NCBI GenBank assembly: GCA_002438065.1
Contig: DJSP01000047.1
Span: forward strand, 1-9,515
DNA from: Caryophanales bacterium UBA6331
GTDB lineage: Bacteria; Bacillota_I; Bacilli_A; RF39; UBA660
Direction: 5' to 3'
Length of the DNA: 9,515 nt
Part shown: in pieces, positions 7,023 to 9,515 of the stretch
Layout of the letters: every line of letters starts with the position of its first letter
How positions within the stretch are numbered: the stretch's first letter is position 1
Translations under genes and position numbers: made by a program
Notes under the pieces: generated by a model
What the model saw: only the letters and a program-made list of their open reading frames with translations
The model's database searches: none
Told to the model about the DNA's origin: nothing

Positions 7023-8729
7023 TTATTTAACTTCTAATAGCGAATCACCAAACAAATCATTTGCAATTGATACTGATAAATTCGCATCATCTTCATTAAT
7101 TATATCATCTTTTTCTTCTATATATACAAAATTATTTTGTTTATTTTTAAGTAATTCCATATATCTATTTTTTTCAATGTTCCAATCATTAAGTGTTAAA
7201 CAAATAAAACTTTTTTTATTTTTACACGCTTTATTAAAAGCATTCTCAATCAAATCCAAACTTTCATTAAATAATAAAACTGTCGATTGAGACTTATTGG
7301 CAAAAATAACATTTGTTGGTGAAACAACTTCAATACTTACATTTTCAATTAAATTTAATAAATCATGATTATTATCAAAATCAATATCATTTAAAAATTT
7401 TTTCCATAATTCAGTAAAATTTTTTTTACAATCACGACTGGCATTAACATAAGAATTATTTATTCTAATTTTAATAAATTCATCAGTTATTTTCTTTTTA
7501 GAACTACTAACATTAATACCAACATATAAAGTATCTTCTTTATTATCTAAACTATTAATAACCTCAACTTTTGTTTCTTCTTTAATATCATGTTTTTGTT
7601 CTAAATTATTTACTACTTTGTCAATTGACAAATTGTCAACTTTATTTATTTTTTTGTCAATTGTACCATTATCACTTGACTTCTCCGTAATTTTTATTTT
7701 ATCACAATTATCAACTTTACATTTTTGATAATAACTAAACAAGATAATTTTAATTAAATCTAAAGAATTCTTTTTACCAAAAACATTTGATAAATCAAAC
7801 GCCATATTTTTTAAATCACATACAGCAATTGGATAATTCATACCATTAATAATTTTCATTTCTAAATCAAAGATATAAGCAATAATTTTATTTACAAATA
7901 AATTAATATTTAATCCCTTATCACCATATTCATTAAATATAGAGTTAACATCTTCATAACAAGCATCATTTAATAATTCAAAAATCTTCTCTACATCCTT
8001 TGATCCAACAAAACCAAAAGTATCACCAATGAGTTTATCATCAATTAAAACATTTTCTTTAGATAATTGATCAAGCATACTTAAAGCATCTCTCATTGCC
8101 CCATCAGCAAGTTCAGCAATCAAGTTAGCAGCAGATTCAGTAATTTCAATATTTTCTAATTTAGAAATTCTTAATATATTACCTACAATAATATCAGGTG
8201 TCAATTTCTTAAAAGAAAAACGTTGACATCTTGACAAAATAGTAAGAGGAATTTTTTGTAATTCGGTTGTAGCTAAAATAAATATAACATGACTAGGCGG
8301 CTCTTCTAATGTCTTTAAAAAAGCATTCCAAGCACTACCAGATAACATATGAACTTCATCAATAATATAAATCTTATATTTTGAAAAAGTCGGCAGTATT
8401 TTAGCACTATCACGTAAATTTCTTATTTCGTCAACACCATTATTACTAGCGGCATCTATTTCAATTATATCAGGTGATTCACTAAAATTAACACAACTAT
8501 TGCACTTATTACAAGGATTACCATCTACATTATTTTCACAATTAATTGCTTTAGCAAATATTTTAGCAGTACTTGTCTTACCAGTACCTCTAGGACCATG
8601 AAACAAATAAGCATGTGATACTTTATTTAAAACAATTGATTCTGAAAGTAACTTTTTAATAGCTTCTTGTCCATATAAATTTTCAAAAGAATCAGGTCGA
8701 TATTTTCTATATAAAACCTTATATGCCAT
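7023..8729 (-). CDS. dnaX: DNA polymerase III tau subunit (DnaX)
   Basis: DnaX is the ATPase of the clamp loader and, as tau, ties polymerase, loader and helicase together. From ATG 8729 it has 568 residues: start MAYKVLYRKYRPDSF, Walker A GPRGTGKT (45-52), a zinc finger with Cys64, Cys73, Cys76 and Cys79, Walker B IIDEVH (DEVH 124-127), LKTLEEPP, ILATTE (sensor 1) and SRCQRF (166-171). Domains I-III end near residue 350. A Lys/Asp/Asn-rich linker follows, then a divergent C-terminal region. ATG 8729 is chosen over GTG 8741 and ATG 8735 because AGGTGG (8743-8738) lies 8 nt before it and because MAYxxLYRKYRP is the usual N-terminus. It has a good own promoter (8751-8779). Homopolymer runs at residues 359 and 435 could give shorter gamma-like products (see findings). 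Confidence 0.97.
   Translation of the reverse strand: MAYKVLYRKYRPDSFENLYGQEAIKKLLSESIVLNKVSHAYLFHGPRGTGKTSTAKIFAKAINCENNVDGNPCNKCNSCVNFSESPDIIEIDAASNNGVDEIRNLRDSAKILPTFSKYKIYIIDEVHMLSGSAWNAFLKTLEEPPSHVIFILATTELQKIPLTILSRCQRFSFKKLTPDIIVGNILRISKLENIEITESAANLIAELADGAMRDALSMLDQLSKENVLIDDKLIGDTFGFVGSKDVEKIFELLNDACYEDVNSIFNEYGDKGLNINLFVNKIIAYIFDLEMKIINGMNYPIAVCDLKNMAFDLSNVFGKKNSLDLIKIILFSYYQKCKVDNCDKIKITEKSSDNGTIDKKINKVDNLSIDKVVNNLEQKHDIKEETKVEVINSLDNKEDTLYVGINVSSSKKKITDEFIKIRINNSYVNASRDCKKNFTELWKKFLNDIDFDNNHDLLNLIENVSIEVVSPTNVIFANKSQSTVLLFNESLDLIENAFNKACKNKKSFICLTLNDWNIEKNRYMELLKNKQNNFVYIEEKDDIINEDDANLSVSIANDLFGDSLLEVK
7617..7663. repeat. Inverted and direct repeats around an A7 run in the dnaX linker
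   Basis: The 11-bp word TTTGTCAATTG occurs at 7617-7627 and again at 7653-7663, 36 bp (12 codons) apart. Each encodes Ile-Asp-Lys on the minus strand. The first copy is part of a perfect 16-bp palindrome (7617-7632), so the region also forms an 11-bp inverted repeat, 7622-7632 with 7653-7663, with a 20-nt loop. TTGACAA/TTGTCAA arms at 7625-7639 can make a further small hairpin. Seven consecutive A (minus strand, 7655-7649) overlap the upstream arm. It may be a simple repeat in a low-complexity linker or a slippage signal. Confidence 0.6.
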
Positions 8730-8737
8730 CCGCATCA

Positions 8738-8743
8738 CCACCT
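8738..8743 (-). promoter_or_regulatory. Ribosome binding site deciding the dnaX start
   Basis: AGGTGG, continuing as AGGTGGTGAT, differs by one base from the AGGAGGTGAT complement of the 16S rRNA 3' end. It lies 8 nt before ATG 8729. It overlaps the upstream in-frame GTG (8741) and abuts ATG 8735, which argues against those starts. Confidence 0.65.
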
Positions 8744-8750
8744 ACTACTA

Positions 8751-8779
8751 ATTATACCATTTATCTCCTATTTTTCCAA
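8751..8779 (-). promoter_or_regulatory. Sigma-A promoter for dnaX, overlapping the tadA 3' end
   Basis: On the minus strand TTGGAA (8779-8774; 4 of 6 bases of -35) is followed after exactly 17 nt by a perfect TATAAT (8756-8751), preceded by TGG, an extended -10. The -35 lies in the last codons of tadA. Transcription should start near 8745-8743, right at the ribosome binding site, giving a leader of about 15 nt. It likely drives dnaX-ybaB-recR and genes beyond, independently of tadA and ffs. Confidence 0.7.
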
Positions 8780-9177
8780 AACAAATCACTTATTTTTTTA
8801 TATTCATTTTCAAAAATATCATTATCTATTTTATAAAAATTTGTTTTCGAATACATCTTCTTATCAGTACTTTTTTCAAATAAATAATACACATTTTCAA
8901 TTCTACTTTCGCGAATAAATAACTTACACATATCACACGGTTCAATTGTTACGTATAGCGTACATTTGTTTAATCTCCACTCGTTTATTTTTTTAGAATA
9001 TTTTGAAATAGCAATAATTTCCGCATGATCAAAAACACAATTACTTTTATGACGTTTATTATAAGCATATGAAACAATTTTACCATCAGCAACTAAAACA
9101 GCTGCAACAGGTACCTCATTATGATTAATAGCTTTATTAGATAACTTTATTAATAATTTATATACATCATCTATCAT
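8761..9177 (-). CDS. tadA: tRNA-specific adenosine deaminase TadA
   Basis: TadA deaminates A34 of tRNA-Arg(ACG) to inosine, allowing one tRNA to read several Arg codons. The protein has the cytidine/deoxycytidylate deaminase fold with zinc ligands and the proton shuttle in DHAEI (His51, Glu53) and PCDMC (Cys81, Cys84), preceded by EVPVAAVLV. I chose ATG 9177 (MIDDVYKLLIKLSNKA, 138 residues) because GGAG (9190-9187) lies 9 nt upstream. In-frame ATGs at 9186 and 9192 overlap that site. It is a little shorter than the usual 150-165. The reading frame begins only about 25 nt after the U-tract of ffs, with no room for a separate standard promoter outside ffs, so tadA is probably transcribed by read-through from the ffs promoter. 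A weak alternative is a guanine-deaminase-like paralogue, but the dnaX neighbourhood favours TadA. Confidence 0.92.
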   Translation of the reverse strand: MIDDVYKLLIKLSNKAINHNEVPVAAVLVADGKIVSYAYNKRHKSNCVFDHAEIIAISKYSKKINEWRLNKCTLYVTIEPCDMCKLFIRESRIENVYYLFEKSTDKKMYSKTNFYKIDNDIFENEYKKISDLFWKNRR

Positions 9178-9199
9178 AATTAACATCTCCATTTCAAAT

Positions 9200-9206
9200 A
9201 AAAAAA
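9200..9206 (-). terminator. U-tract at the 3' end of ffs
   Basis: Seven consecutive T on the minus strand follow directly after the closing stem GTGCAC of the SRP RNA, then ATTT. The RNA's own terminal stem would serve as the terminator hairpin. Because tadA begins about 25 nt further on, termination is probably partial or the RNA is released by processing. Confidence 0.55.
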
Positions 9207-9277
9207 GTGCACATGCGTAGAGGTAAATATGGCTGCTTTATTCCTAATCTGACCAGGTTATTACATACACATTGCAC
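9201..9277 (-). ncRNA. ffs: Signal recognition particle RNA, small bacterial type (4.5S-like)
   Basis: This RNA binds Ffh and targets nascent membrane proteins to FtsY and the membrane. Read on the minus strand, the core CCTGGTCAGA (9257-9248), then GGAA, then AAAGCAGCC matches the conserved SRP helix-8 motif (GGUCAG, GGAA tetraloop, AGCAGCC). The flanks pair: GTGCA (9277-9273) with TGCAC (9211-9207), 5 bp, then TGTGTA (9271-9266) with TACGCA (9219-9214), 6 bp, separated by a small internal loop. The RNA is about 71 nt plus a U-tail, without the Alu domain of Bacillus scRNA, so it resembles the short SRP RNAs of AT-rich Mollicutes and relatives. In B. subtilis scr lies between tadA and dnaX; here it lies before tadA. 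Confidence 0.92.
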
Positions 9278-9283
9278 AAATAT

Positions 9284-9312
9284 AATATACCACAACAATT
9301 AATAGATAACAA
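9284..9312 (-). promoter_or_regulatory. Sigma-A promoter of ffs
   Basis: Minus strand TTGTTA (9312-9307; 4 of 6 bases of -35), a 17-nt spacer, then TATATT (9289-9284; 5 of 6 bases of -10) preceded by TGG, an extended -10. Six bases later comes G9277, exactly the first base of the SRP RNA closing stem. This agreement supports both the promoter and the RNA 5' end. Confidence 0.75.
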
Positions 9313-9404
9313 GAAAATAATGTGGAAAACATTTAAAATAATAATAAATTCATATTAATTACACACAATAAATATAAGAATTCATAATTAAATATCGAAC
9401 AAAA

Positions 9405-9420
9405 TATTTCCCGAGAAATA
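9405..9420. promoter_or_regulatory. Noc-binding sequence (NBS), one mismatch
   Basis: TATTTCCCGAGAAATA matches the Noc-site palindrome TATTTCCCGGGAAATA, present without error in mfd, at 15 of 16 positions (A instead of G at 9414). It lies in gene-free DNA upstream of the ffs promoter, 53 bp from a parS site. The sequence could also fold as a 10-bp stem with a CCGA loop (9401-9424), but T-runs and gene positions do not fit a terminator well. Confidence 0.6.
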
Positions 9421-9473
9421 TTTTTACTAAATAAATATTATAATTTACTTTACATTAAAATAATATATATTCA

Positions 9474-9489
9474 TGTTTCACGTGAAACT
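9474..9489. promoter_or_regulatory. parS centromere site (ParB/Spo0J binding)
   Basis: TGTTTCACGTGAAACT matches the near-universal parS consensus TGTTNCACGTGAAACA at every fixed position but the last. The inner GTTTCACGTGAAAC (9475-9488) is a perfect 14-bp palindrome. ParB loads on parS as a CTP-dependent clamp and organises origin segregation. parS sites cluster around oriC, which fits the dnaX-recR neighbourhood. parA and parB are not in the window. Confidence 0.88.
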
Positions 9490-9515
9490 TATAAAAAATA
9501 ATGTTAATAACTTTA

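Larger units (their letters stand above)
9313..9515. other. Gene-free AT-rich stretch upstream of ffs
   Basis: There is no convincing reading frame, tRNA or rRNA here; stop codons are frequent in all frames. It holds the one-mismatch Noc site and the parS site. It also has two loose DnaA-box-like words (TTTTCCACA on the minus strand at 9329-9321 and TTACACACA on the plus strand at 9359-9367, each 8 of 9 to TTATNCACA), which I do not annotate separately. What lies to the right of 9515 is unknown. Confidence 0.6.

Noticed and set aside
7211..7217. Third A7 run in dnaX (minus strand) as a frameshift site
   Set aside because: The reading phase does not give a proper slippery heptamer and the site is too near the C-terminus to yield a gamma-like product.
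6994..7290. Plus-strand open frame of 98 codons
   Set aside because: It lies antisense to the dnaX C-terminal region and shows no family motif; it is a shadow of the real gene.
8752..8760. Tiny frame ATG GTA TAA after AGGAGA at the tadA end
   Set aside because: A two-codon frame whose bases are explained by the dnaX -10 element.
9401..9424. Stem-loop (10-bp stem, CCGA loop) as a transcription terminator
   Set aside because: The better T-run follows on the plus strand, where no gene precedes it, and the sequence matches the Noc site much better than a terminator.
9457..9514. Minus-strand frame open from the right edge for about 19 codons, as if the end of a further gene
   Set aside because: Codons are almost pure AT, the frame crosses the parS palindrome, and an open stretch of this length is expected often by chance.

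Overview
The window is one leftward (minus-strand) block of conserved information-processing genes from a very AT-rich, low-GC Gram-positive bacterium (about a quarter G+C by eye). In transcription order, right to left, it reads: SRP RNA (ffs), tadA, dnaX, ybaB/yaaK, recR, a bofA homologue, holB, ricT (yaaT), a trmN6/yabB-type methyltransferase, pth, and mfd, which runs off the left edge. This is a compressed version of two origin-proximal clusters of Bacillus subtilis (tadA-scr-dnaX-yaaK-recR-bofA ... holB-yaaT-yabB and pth-mfd). Gene content points to class Bacilli. Small proteins, tight spacing and extreme AT content suggest a reduced genome, such as an uncultured gut Bacilli lineage (RF39-like); that placement is an inference of low confidence. 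Every Trp codon I checked is TGG, so nothing suggests a Mycoplasma-type code.

Layout. 1-3172: mfd, lacking only its extreme C-terminus. 3174-5150: pth, trmN6-like and ricT, nearly contiguous or overlapping. 5177-6073: a shortened holB and a tiny two-helix bofA. 6110-8729: recR, ybaB and dnaX. 8761-9177: tadA. 9201-9277: SRP RNA with a recognisable promoter and U-tract. 9313-9515: AT-rich DNA without a gene that carries two chromosome-organisation sites.

Functional themes: replication clamp loading (DnaX tau, delta-prime HolB), recombination and repair (RecR, YbaB, Mfd), translation upkeep (TadA, Pth, TrmN6-like), RNA processing (RicT), protein targeting (SRP RNA), and a relic or working part of sporulation control (BofA).

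The most notable signals are not genes. A perfect 16-bp palindrome matching the Noc nucleoid-occlusion binding sequence lies inside mfd (2128-2143). A second, one-mismatch Noc site (9405-9420) lies 53 bp from a near-perfect parS site (9474-9489) just upstream of ffs. Together they predict that this small-gene, AT-rich organism has both ParB and Noc systems and that the window is origin-proximal. dnaX also carries homopolymer runs, one at the expected end of the ATPase/clamp-loader core with immediate stops in both alternative frames, which could yield a shorter gamma-like product.
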